This document shows positions 1-6,443 of a DNA stretch of 10,625 bases, piece by piece (the first letter of the stretch is position 1; each line of letters opens with the position of its first letter). The DNA is from Actinomycetota bacterium (GTDB lineage: Bacteria > Actinomycetota > Actinomycetes > S36-B12). The stretch is taken from the NCBI GenBank assembly GCA_010029945.1, contig RGQW01000050.1, positions 1 through 10,625 on the forward strand, written 5' to 3'. The position numbers and the translations under genes are program-made. The notes under the pieces were generated by a model that was given only the letters and a program-made list of their open reading frames with translations, did not search any database and had not been told where the DNA came from.

Positions 1-920
1 ATGCCAGCGGTACGGGTTACTGGTCCCCGATCGAGGGTGAATACCGGCGCGACCTGATGCAGCTGGCTCTGGGAAAGGACGTGCAACTCCCACGCGTTGC
101 CGGGCCAGATGAGACTGTGGGCGAGGTGGGGAGTCGCGCTCGGTCTTTCCTCGGAATCGATGGATCGTCGCCGATCGCCATCGGTCCCGGAACGGGCGAC
201 AACATGGGCGCAGCGTTCGCTCTGGAAATCGCTCCCGGAGACGTCGTGGTGTCCCTTGGAACGTCAGGCACCGCGTTCGCGGGATCGAGTCAACCGACCA
301 AGGACCCCACCGGGCTGGTTGCGGGCTTCGCCGATGCCTCCGGTGTCTTCCTGCCTTTAGTGTGCACGCTGAACGCCGCGCGCATCCTCACCAGCACCGC
401 TGAACTCCTCGGCGTCGATATGGATTCCTTCGCCGCGTTGGCGCTCGCCGCCGAACCCGGTGCCGGCGGACTCGTCATGCTCCCGTACTTCGATGGGGAA
501 CGAACCCCCAATCTGCCCGATGCTCGCGGATCTCTTCACGGCATCAGTCGGGAGAATCTGACACCGCAGAATCTCGCGCGGGCGGCCGTTGAGGGAATGC
601 TCGGCGGACTTGCCGACGCGGTCGACGCGCTCGTCGATGTGGGTGTTCAGCCGAGCCGGGTGCTCGTGGTTGGCGGCGCGGCGTCGAATCCGGCGGTGGC
701 AGACGTTGCAGCCACGCTGGTAGATGTACCGGTGCAGATACCTCCCGCGGGTGAGTACGTTGCCGACGGCGCGGCCCGGCAGGCGGCATGGATTCTGCGG
801 GGCGGGGAACAACCTGCATGGAGTGACGTACGTCCCGGCGAGACGGTCTCTCGCGATCCACAACCGGTTGCCCAGGTGCGGGAGCAGTATCGGCAGGCGC
901 GCGAGGCCCTCTACGCGTGA
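1..920 (+). CDS. xylB: Xylulokinase (FGGY carbohydrate kinase), C-terminal part, 5' end outside window
   Basis: Predicted to phosphorylate D-xylulose with ATP to xylulose 5-phosphate, feeding the pentose phosphate pathway in the cytoplasm. The reading frame is already open at base 3 and runs for 305 residues to a TGA at 918-920, so roughly the C-terminal two thirds of a normal 460-500 residue kinase is present. It opens with ASGTGYWS, typical of xylulokinases just before the second domain. Seen after that are GTGDNMGA (fragment residues 63-70, whose Asp at 66 matches the family's catalytic base), the phosphate-binding stretch GDVVVSLGTSGTAF (79-92), PYFDGERTPNLPDARG (161-176) and the adenosine-binding VVGGAASNP. 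The internal ATG at 57 is not the start, because conserved sequence precedes it in frame. A probable terminator lies downstream. Another FGGY sugar kinase is possible, but PYFDGERTPNLP favours xylulokinase. Confidence 0.9.
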   Translation, partial: ASGTGYWSPIEGEYRRDLMQLALGKDVQLPRVAGPDETVGEVGSRARSFLGIDGSSPIAIGPGTGDNMGAAFALEIAPGDVVVSLGTSGTAFAGSSQPTKDPTGLVAGFADASGVFLPLVCTLNAARILTSTAELLGVDMDSFAALALAAEPGAGGLVMLPYFDGERTPNLPDARGSLHGISRENLTPQNLARAAVEGMLGGLADAVDALVDVGVQPSRVLVVGGAASNPAVADVAATLVDVPVQIPPAGEYVADGAARQAAWILRGGEQPAWSDVRPGETVSRDPQPVAQVREQYRQAREALYA

Positions 921-1050
921 TCTTTCCGCCCGCCCGGCACGCGTCTTGTCGTCGAGGCGCGTGTCGTCGAGGTACCGGCAACGAGGGCCGGGGTCGAAAA
1001 TTTGTGCGAAATGGCTCCCACGGCGCTTGAAAGTTCAGCAGAATGAGAGC

Positions 1051-1089
1051 GCCGCCTCCCCCGGCGGCGATCGGTATGCACGGCATACC
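1051..1089. repeat. Two small perfect hairpins in the convergent gap
   Basis: GCCGCC (1051-1056) pairs with GGCGGC (1063-1068) across a 6-base loop, and GGTATGC (1073-1079) pairs with GCATACC (1083-1089) across a 3-base loop. They lie downstream of the minus-strand gene that ends at 1144 and could help stop its transcription. Neither is followed by a clean T run on the minus strand, so a terminator role is only a guess. The rest of 921-1050 shows no gene, only two 11-base copies of TGTCGTCGAGG at 947-957 and 962-972. Confidence 0.4.
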
Positions 1090-1092
1090 CCA

Positions 1093-1138
1093 GGAGCCCG
1101 CGCGTCAACCCCCCAGCCGCGCGGGTTCCGTCTTTGTT
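1093..1138 (+). terminator. Probable intrinsic terminator of xylB
   Basis: A 12-base stem is visible: GGAGCCCGCGCG (1093-1104) pairs with CGCGCGGGTTCC (1118-1129) with one G-T pair, around a 13-base loop. It is followed on the plus strand by GTCTTTGTT. It sits about 170 bases after the xylB stop and before the stop of the convergent minus-strand gene. The T tract is short and interrupted, as is common in high-GC genomes. On the minus strand the stem is not followed by T residues, so it suits the plus-strand gene better. Confidence 0.6.
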
Positions 1139-1143
1139 GCGCG

Positions 1144-2691
1144 TCAGGCGCGGGACTCGAACATTCCCAGCAGAGCGGCGACGCCCAGCACCGATCGAGG
1201 TGCGTAGGCGGCCCGCCATAGTCCGCCGTGGTTCGCTCCCTCGGCGAAGAGATTCATCGGGTTGGACAGCGGGGTCGCCGGTTGGGCGCTCGACGTCGGG
1301 TTGCGAAGGTCGTGCACCAACATCGCGGCCATCAACGTGGTCGATGTCGACGGATCGAATACTTCGACCCCGAAGCGGTCGGCCCCGGCATACGCCGCTG
1401 CGAGCGCCCGGTTGCGAACAACGGAGCGGGTTCGAGTTGCGGGCGCGAGATTCAAGGAGACAGAAACGCCGTCTGCTCGAGCGGCGAGAGCTCGCCACCG
1501 TTGAATCCGCTTCGCAAGTATGTAGTTGGGGCCCTGCTGGGGGATGATCGAGTCGTTCAGGCCGACCTGTTCACCGTTCGGTGTCGAATAGATCTGCGGG
1601 TAGTTCGGCTCGAACTGCCTCGCAATGCGAAGGGGAGCCTGGAGGAGACCGCCGAGCCCTCGGCCTTGCCAGCGTCGACGGCTCTCTTCGACGCACTCGA
1701 TCGGAACGACGAACACGTCCGTGGGTGTCGCCAAATAGGCCAGCGTGATGTCGTCTCGGTGTTGCAACAGGTCGGTGACGATCGCGTCACTCGCCTCGGA
1801 GATCTGGACGTGCTGAGCACCGTCCGCGTAGGCGTAAGTGCCGAGCACAAAAGGCTGGTCAATCTCTGCTAGCCATGTCCGCACCTCGGGCGCAGCGGTG
1901 ACCAGGTCGACGCCTGCTGCGCTGCAGATCGTCGCATCGTCGTCTGGGTGCACGTCACCCTCGACGACGAAAGGCGGCTGGCCCTGGGCGTCGAGCGGGA
2001 TGGGAACGCGGAGACTGCCGGCTGTGCTCCGGGTAATGGCTGTCAGTCGTTCCCAGATCCCAGGACGGGGAAGATCGATGGCGTGAACCCGGGCGCCCCA
2101 ACGCAACAAGGAGCGAGTCGGCGCCATCTCCGCGCCGGCGCCGAGCAGAGCGATGTCGACGTCTCGTAAGTCCATCCAGTCCGGGTTGTCCAAGACGAGG
2201 TGTAGTGCGTCGGCGAACGATGGTTCGGCAATTCCATTGGCGACCCATGAATCGACCTGACGGCGGAGTTCATTCCCGAAAAGCCGGGTGCCCTTGTAGG
2301 GGACAGAAATCTCTCCCTCGGGGGCTGCTCGCCCGCGCACCGTGACCGAAGCCAAACCTCGTTCACTGAAACTCTCCATTGCCTCGGGCAGGGACACTTC
2401 TTCCTTATCGCGCCGAAAGGTGAAGCGCTGCTGGGCCGATGCCAGGCCGTGTCGGGAAATCGAAACCGCGTTATCCGGTGACTGTGCAGCGGCGAGAACG
2501 ATGTCTCGCAAGGGAGCGATATACCCCTTGCGCCAGTCGCGGGTGTGTTCGATGCGGGCTGCGATCGCAGGATCGACGGCGCGGATGGAGTCGGCAAAAA
2601 CCGCTCGACCAGTGGCGGATGTGCTGCGTCGGCCGTCCCCTCCGAGAGGAAAACACACTCCCTCCGCATCGGGGGAACGTGGATTCGGCAC
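1144..2691 (-). CDS. Conserved-looking protein of unknown function with a Rossmann-like motif
   Basis: I do not recognise a characterised family for this 515-residue protein. Residues 177-207 read as a beta strand, a glycine loop (LLGAGAEMAPT) and a second strand (RVHAIDLPRP). This resembles the dinucleotide- or S-adenosylmethionine-binding half of a Rossmann fold, with Asp206 placed where a ribose hydroxyl would be bound. Other distinctive stretches are QPFVLGTYAYADGAQH (279-294), IIPQQGPNYILAKRIQRWRA (382-401) and HGGLWRAAYAPRSVLGVAAL near the C-terminus. I see no signal peptide or obvious membrane helix, so it is probably cytoplasmic. The longest start is a GTG at 2689-2691 without a clear ribosome binding site. 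The true start could be somewhat later, since residues 1-30 look poorly structured. It lies 13 bases after the EamA transporter gene on the same strand and is probably co-transcribed with it. Codon use resembles the neighbours. Confidence 0.8.
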   Translation of the reverse strand: MPNPRSPDAEGVCFPLGGDGRRSTSATGRAVFADSIRAVDPAIAARIEHTRDWRKGYIAPLRDIVLAAAQSPDNAVSISRHGLASAQQRFTFRRDKEEVSLPEAMESFSERGLASVTVRGRAAPEGEISVPYKGTRLFGNELRRQVDSWVANGIAEPSFADALHLVLDNPDWMDLRDVDIALLGAGAEMAPTRSLLRWGARVHAIDLPRPGIWERLTAITRSTAGSLRVPIPLDAQGQPPFVVEGDVHPDDDATICSAAGVDLVTAAPEVRTWLAEIDQPFVLGTYAYADGAQHVQISEASDAIVTDLLQHRDDITLAYLATPTDVFVVPIECVEESRRRWQGRGLGGLLQAPLRIARQFEPNYPQIYSTPNGEQVGLNDSIIPQQGPNYILAKRIQRWRALAARADGVSVSLNLAPATRTRSVVRNRALAAAYAGADRFGVEVFDPSTSTTLMAAMLVHDLRNPTSSAQPATPLSNPMNLFAEGANHGGLWRAAYAPRSVLGVAALLGMFESRA

Positions 2692-2704
2692 GAGATCAGA
2701 ATAC

Positions 2705-3676
2705 TCAGCGCTGCTGCCGCGAACGTTCCGCCAAGACCACCCCGGTCAGGATGAGTGCACCACCGACGAGTTGAACGACGGCCAAGGACTCCGAGAGAAC
2801 GAGCCACGCGATAAGGATCGCGAGTAGCGGTTCGGTCAATCCGACGACGGAGGCTTGGGACGCGCGGAGATGACGCATCGATGCCACGACCAGCCAAAAC
2901 GGAACCACCGTTCCCATCACGATCATCCACAAGGACAGCCCCCACAGCGGCTGATCGCCGAGAGGTGCTCCGAGATCTCCCGAGCTGGTGCCGGACAAGT
3001 CGGACCAGGGGAAACTCCACCACGGTTGAACGATGACCCAGAACAACGATGCGAAGCCGAAACCCCACATGGTCAATGAGACGGGGTCGCGGGGTTCCGG
3101 TAGTCGCATTTGTCGATCGGTAATCAAGTAGTGGGCGGTCAGCGCGAGCGCCGCCCCGAGTGCGGCCAACAGGCCGATCACCTCGAAGGAGAAACCGCGC
3201 CACACCTCCGCCACGAGTGCGAGTCCGAGCAGGGCGACGGTTAAGGCGAGCCACACGGTCCGTCGCGTTGGCTCTCGAAGAACGAAGCGGAACCACAGTG
3301 CGACGAAAACAGGCGCAGTGAATTCAATCAACAGCGCGACGCCGACGGGCAAGTAACGCAATGCAACGAAGAACAGGTACTGCGTCATCGCGACGCCGAG
3401 AATCCCGTAGGCGATCAAGAACGGCCACTCCGAGCGTTGGATGACGAGGCGCCGTGGGCGAGAAACAACGATGAAGGCGAGAAGAATCAGGAAAGCACCG
3501 GTCACGCGTAGTTGGGAAAGGCGAGCAGCGTCGATCCCGCTGAGCAGGATGGCTTTCGATACGGAGCCGTTGATGGCGAATGTGAACGCTCCGAGAAGGT
3601 AGAGGGTGTAGCCCACCCACAAAGAACGGCGAGCTGCCAACGGAACACCGGGCAGTGGCTCGACGAGATCGCTCAT
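2705..3676 (-). CDS. EamA-family (drug/metabolite transporter superfamily) permease
   Basis: A 323-residue inner-membrane protein with the ten hydrophobic segments and internal two-fold repeat usual for DMT/EamA carriers of about 300 residues. Segments lie near residues 21-37, 57-72, 86-106, 110-131, 141-158, 165-186, 200-217, 246-265, 272-293 and 298-316. Typical family features are NGSVSKAIL after helix 1, the conserved RYLPVGVALLIEFTAPVFVAL region in helix 4 and the matching SQASVVGLTEPLLAILIAWL in helix 9. Family members mostly export amino acids or other metabolites; the first-half pattern resembles the RhtA/RarD side of the family. The substrate cannot be read from sequence. The ATG at 3674-3676 has no clear Shine-Dalgarno sequence. 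The next gene starts 13 bases after its stop, so the two probably form an operon. Confidence 0.9.
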   Translation of the reverse strand: MSDLVEPLPGVPLAARRSLWVGYTLYLLGAFTFAINGSVSKAILLSGIDAARLSQLRVTGAFLILLAFIVVSRPRRLVIQRSEWPFLIAYGILGVAMTQYLFFVALRYLPVGVALLIEFTAPVFVALWFRFVLREPTRRTVWLALTVALLGLALVAEVWRGFSFEVIGLLAALGAALALTAHYLITDRQMRLPEPRDPVSLTMWGFGFASLFWVIVQPWWSFPWSDLSGTSSGDLGAPLGDQPLWGLSLWMIVMGTVVPFWLVVASMRHLRASQASVVGLTEPLLAILIAWLVLSESLAVVQLVGGALILTGVVLAERSRQQR

Positions 3677-3743
3677 GCCGTGCGGCAGCCGCGGCAGACT
3701 GCGGCGTCGTCGCAGTTCGGTTGCGCCCTTCGCATGGCACCGA

Positions 3744-3749
3744 AGCCTA
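3744..3749 (-). promoter_or_regulatory. Possible -10 element for the EamA gene
   Basis: On the minus strand the hexamer TAGGCT fits the actinobacterial TANNNT -10 pattern and lies about 68 bases upstream of the EamA start. I could not find a convincing -35 hexamer 16-19 bases further up. The stretch upstream contains the inverted repeat GTCAT-CGA-ATGAC (3757-3769), which could be an operator. This is a weak call from pattern alone. Confidence 0.2.
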
Positions 3750-3780
3750 GGGATCAGTCATCGAATGACACGACGGCCGT

Positions 3781-3804
3781 CACCTATGACGGCACCTATG
3801 ACGG
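3781..3804. repeat. Perfect tandem repeat, two copies of a 12-base unit
   Basis: CACCTATGACGG occurs twice in a row (3781-3792 and 3793-3804) without a mismatch. ACGGCC lies on both sides (3773-3778 and 3805-3810). It sits in the 147-base gap between the small minus-strand gene ending at 3824 and the EamA start at 3676. It could be a pair of regulator sites for the transporter gene or a recent slippage duplication. I see no coding role. Confidence 0.6.
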
Positions 3805-3823
3805 ACGGCCCCCGAGCGCCGAG

Positions 3824-4003
3824 CTACTCGCCACCCTCGGGGGGAATACCCGTGAATGCCCCATCGAAGAGGATGGCGTGATCTTGACCTTCTTCTGCTG
3901 CGAGCGAGGGGGATCGACGGGCGGCGCCGAGCCAGCCGCACGAGCAGACGGATTGGAGGAAGTGCCGCTGCACGCGTCGCACCTGAACCTCATGATGCAT
4001 CAT
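3824..4003 (-). CDS. Small CxCGW-motif protein, function unknown
   Basis: A 59-codon frame (58 residues if the second ATG is used) that fills most of an otherwise empty 466-base divergent gap. It begins MMHHEVQVRRVQRHFLQS, followed by CSCGWLG near residues 20-26, then a helix-like RRSPSLAAEEGQDHAILF. The CxCGW pattern followed by a basic turn and an Ala/Glu-rich helix ending in His resembles small uncharacterised actinobacterial proteins I have seen, but I cannot name a family. The two Cys could bind a metal together with the nearby His residues; that is inference. No clear ribosome binding site precedes either ATG (4001-4003 or 3998-4000). The start lies inside a 14-base palindrome. Codon choice is consistent with the genome. 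It may not be real; a homology search of the short product would decide. Confidence 0.5.
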   Translation of the reverse strand: MMHHEVQVRRVQRHFLQSVCSCGWLGAARRSPSLAAEEGQDHAILFDGAFTGIPPEGGE

Positions 4004-4004
4004 G
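3991..4004. promoter_or_regulatory. 14-base perfect palindrome at the start of the small CxCGW gene
   Basis: CATGATGCATCATG is identical to its own reverse complement. It covers the two adjacent ATG codons of the minus-strand small gene. It could be an operator for a dimeric regulator placed in the divergent gap between this gene and the protease gene. It may equally be a by-product of a Met-Met-His-His coding start. The adjoining stretch 4004-4142 holds no gene and must carry the promoters in both directions, but I cannot assign hexamers with confidence. Confidence 0.3.
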
Positions 4005-4130
4005 GTGTCGCGAGGTAACGGTTGCTGCTGATCCTGGCGCACAGGCTTTCCGGTCCCCTCGTAGGTGATGTGTCGGTGGTGTGCACGTGTGTGGCGGCCC
4101 TCACCATGACGGTAGAACGAGTGTGGAACC

Positions 4131-4136
4131 GGAGAG
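4131..4136 (+). promoter_or_regulatory. Ribosome binding site of the protease gene
   Basis: GGAGAG lies six bases before the GTG at 4143-4145 and supports that start. A second purine run, AAGGTGAG at 4140-4147, would serve the in-frame ATG at 4158-4160, so either start could be used. Both keep a complete signal peptide. Confidence 0.5.
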
Positions 4137-4142
4137 CGAAAG

Positions 4143-5504
4143 GTGAGTGAACGCCACATGAACGGCTTGCGGCAACGTGGACGGGCAACTCACGTCTTTG
4201 CGCTGCTCGTCGCTGTGTTCCTCGCATCGATTGTCAGCCCTGCACGAGATGCCTCGGCCGTCGTGGGCGGATCCCCAACGACGATCGAGGCGCACCCCTG
4301 GCAGGCACTCGTCATCGTTGCGCCCGATAGCCGGTTGTGCGGCGGATCGATCATTGACAGTGAGTGGATCGTGACGGCTGCTCACTGTGTTGTGGGGGCG
4401 AGTCCAGGCGGCGTGGATGTGCACGTCGGAACCAGCACGTTGCGCGATCGATCTGCCGCAAACCGAGCGACGGTGGTGGAGGTTGTCGTCCATCCGGATT
4501 GGGACGAAACTGCCTACCGCAACGACGTAGCACTCCTGCGCCTCGCCGAGCCCTTGGCGTTCGGCACGAGCGTTGCGCCCATTCGAGTCCCGGTGAGTCA
4601 GGACCCGAACGCGTGGCCACCGGGGGGAACAGTGGCGACGATCTCCGGCTGGGGCTCCACCGAGTTCGAAGGCGACCCCTCCAATCAATTGCGGGCAGCC
4701 CAGATTCAGATTCTCGGGAGTCCGGACCAGGGTGAGTGCGGCAGTTACGGATCGAGCTTTGACCGTGTTGTGGAGATCTGCGCAGGGGTACCCGCCGGGG
4801 GAATCGACGCGTGCCAGGGAGATAGCGGAAGCCCACTCGTCGTCGACGTGGAGGGAACGCCTGTGCTCGCGGGTGTCACGAGTGTTGGATTCGAATGTGG
4901 CCGAGCGGAGTACCCGGGAATCTTCACGCGATTAACGACGTTCGTCTCGTGGATGGGCGGTTACGTTCCTTCGCTGAGTGGACCCATCGACGCCCCGCAG
5001 CAGGTTCAGGTCGCGGCGATCGCGGGTGAACGTCTTCGCGTTGACTGGAAAGCTCCGGTGGCGGCACCACTGCCGGTGGGCTATCGCGCTTTGACGACTC
5101 CGGGAAATCACTCCTGTGTTGTCGATGGGTCTGCCCGCGCGTGTGTAATCAACGATGTCGACGCAGGTCGCCTGTACGAGGTTGTCGTCACGGCGATCTA
5201 CGCATCGGGTACCGAAGCCTCCGCCAACCCGCTCGCCGTGGTTAGCGTCGATGGAGTCACATCGGTCGGCACGCGACTCAGACCCAAACGTCTGGCGCAG
5301 TGGGCTGGCCTGAAGGTGAAGGCAAAGGACGATGTTTGGCTGGAGGTGCGCCCCGCGTCGACAGAGGTGTGCCTGCGGAGGGGATCGAAGAAGGAGCCAC
5401 GGTTTGTTCGGGGTCGCACGCCCGGCCTCTGTGCTGTTCGGGTAACTGTTGTCCGACCGTCGGGTTCGAAGAAGAAGTCGGTTGCCTACGTAGCGGTGGG
5501 CTGA
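4143..5504 (+). CDS. Secreted trypsin-like serine protease (S1 family) with C-terminal Fn3-like and Ig-like domains
   Basis: A 453-residue exported endopeptidase, expected to cut after Arg or Lys. The signal peptide spans residues 1-39: basic start, hydrophobic core 18-31, cleavage after ASA. The mature enzyme begins VVGG (40-43). The catalytic triad is His81 (TAAHC), Asp128 (NDVALL) and Ser228 (GDSGSP). Asp222, six residues before the Ser, matches Asp189 of trypsin, and Gly249 and Gly259 match the open S1 pocket. Cys pairs 67/82, 199/213 and 224/252 fit the family. Residues 281-370 look like a fibronectin type III domain with its own Cys pair (325/334). Residues 371-453 are a basic beta-rich module with Cys410/Cys430, like Ig-type repeats of actinobacterial surface proteins. 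The GTG start has GGAGAG six bases upstream; the in-frame ATG at 4158 is an alternative. No sortase motif is present, so it is probably released or held to the wall by the tail. Confidence 0.93.
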   Translation: MSERHMNGLRQRGRATHVFALLVAVFLASIVSPARDASAVVGGSPTTIEAHPWQALVIVAPDSRLCGGSIIDSEWIVTAAHCVVGASPGGVDVHVGTSTLRDRSAANRATVVEVVVHPDWDETAYRNDVALLRLAEPLAFGTSVAPIRVPVSQDPNAWPPGGTVATISGWGSTEFEGDPSNQLRAAQIQILGSPDQGECGSYGSSFDRVVEICAGVPAGGIDACQGDSGSPLVVDVEGTPVLAGVTSVGFECGRAEYPGIFTRLTTFVSWMGGYVPSLSGPIDAPQQVQVAAIAGERLRVDWKAPVAAPLPVGYRALTTPGNHSCVVDGSARACVINDVDAGRLYEVVVTAIYASGTEASANPLAVVSVDGVTSVGTRLRPKRLAQWAGLKVKAKDDVWLEVRPASTEVCLRRGSKKEPRFVRGRTPGLCAVRVTVVRPSGSKKKSVAYVAVG

Positions 5505-6443
5505 TTACCGGGGCAGTTGATGCTGTTCCACCGCGAGCGCTCGAGGGCCCGCGTCTGTCCACTCTCGATGGACAACGATCATGGCGCCGGGAGCGAGACG
5601 GGAGTCCCAGTTCGGATCATCGTGAATCGCGGTTACCGCGAGTCCGAGAGAACGTGCTAGGGAATCAATCACGGTGGGTAGCACGGGTCGGTGCGTGCAG
5701 AGCACGGTGGGCGCCGGGGAATCAAGCAGTTCACCAACGCGCGCTGCCGTTGCCTCGGGATCGGACTCGTGACCGGATTCGCTGAGCGCGGGTTCGTGGT
5801 GAATCTCCGCATCGATCGTCTTCGCAAATCGTGAAACAGTCGAGATGCACCGCTTGAACGGCGACGAGTGAACGCGCTCGATTCCATAGGCATCCAGAAT
5901 GTCTACGAGCGTCTTCGCTTCTCCCCGACCACGACCAGACAGCGGACGATCCGCGTCGTCGCCACCGTCGAAATCGCCGCGTTTCATTGCTTTTGCGTGC
6001 CGAAGGATGATGAGAGGAGTGGTGGTGGGCGCTCCAGCAGCGAGACGGACGATTGCCGCATCGTCGGAGTACGTCAAGAACGCTGAGGCTTCGGGAACCG
6101 GCACCCAACGGATTTCATCTACCTCTTCGTCTGGTGCAAACCCTTCGTCTTCTCGCACGTGGCCGACCCAGTAGTCCACGGACTTGTTCATATCGCCGGA
6201 GACGTAGTGCGTGGAGGGAAGACGGGCTCCGAGAGTGACGCGATACCCCGTCTCTTCGTCGCACTCTCGAACCGCGGTGCACGGGGTTGTTTCCCCTGGA
6301 TCAACCTTGCCCTTCGGGAGTGACCAGTCGTGACGGTGTGGTCGATGGACAGCGAGGAAGCGACGCTCCGTCGCTTCCCCGGGAGAATCGAAGACCACGA
6401 CTCCGGCGGCGCGGATGGAGGCTTCTTGTCCTGTTCCGGTCAT
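5505..6443 (-). CDS. mutT1: MutT1-type Nudix hydrolase fused to a histidine phosphatase domain
   Basis: Predicted to hydrolyse oxidised nucleoside triphosphates such as 8-oxo-dGTP, and diadenosine polyphosphates, as known for mycobacterial MutT1, which has the same two-domain layout and about this length. The 312-residue product has an N-terminal Nudix domain (about 8-137). Its Nudix box is exact: Gly45, Glu51, Arg59-Glu60 and Glu63-Glu64 in RECDEETGY. The C-terminal histidine phosphatase domain (about 142-312) has the LRHAKAM motif (Arg148, His149 as phosphate acceptor), SSPFKR with Arg198, and CTHRP with the second His at 251. The ATG at 6441-6443 overlaps the stop of the upstream CYTH-CHAD gene as ATGA, so translation is coupled. 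It is the last gene of the ppk cluster. Its TAA abuts the stop of the convergent protease gene. In Mycobacterium the ppk and mutT1 genes are also neighbours, which supports the assignment. Confidence 0.92.
   Translation of the reverse strand: MTGTGQEASIRAAGVVVFDSPGEATERRFLAVHRPHRHDWSLPKGKVDPGETTPCTAVRECDEETGYRVTLGARLPSTHYVSGDMNKSVDYWVGHVREDEGFAPDEEVDEIRWVPVPEASAFLTYSDDAAIVRLAAGAPTTTPLIILRHAKAMKRGDFDGGDDADRPLSGRGRGEAKTLVDILDAYGIERVHSSPFKRCISTVSRFAKTIDAEIHHEPALSESGHESDPEATAARVGELLDSPAPTVLCTHRPVLPTVIDSLARSLGLAVTAIHDDPNWDSRLAPGAMIVVHREWTDAGPRALAVEQHQLPR

Noticed and set aside
947..972. Two copies of TGTCGTCGAGG as a possible CRISPR or regulator array
   Set aside because: Only two 11-base copies 15 bases apart, far too few and too short for CRISPR, with no neighbouring gene start to regulate.
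544..1086. 180-residue minus-strand open frame opposite the xylulokinase end
   Set aside because: Pro/Arg-rich low-complexity translation antisense to conserved xylulokinase sequence.
2043..3296. 417-residue minus-strand open frame across the transporter and the unknown gene
   Set aside because: It is an Arg/Ser-rich shadow of two real genes on the same strand; both of those show clear family or structural patterns in another frame.
3512..4018. 168-residue plus-strand open frame across the divergent gap
   Set aside because: Its first part is antisense to the transporter, and the rest contains the tandem repeat and reads as unstructured sequence; the small minus-strand frame is more protein-like.
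4101..4688. 195-residue minus-strand open frame opposite the protease
   Set aside because: Antisense to the signal peptide and catalytic domain of the protease, with no family pattern of its own.
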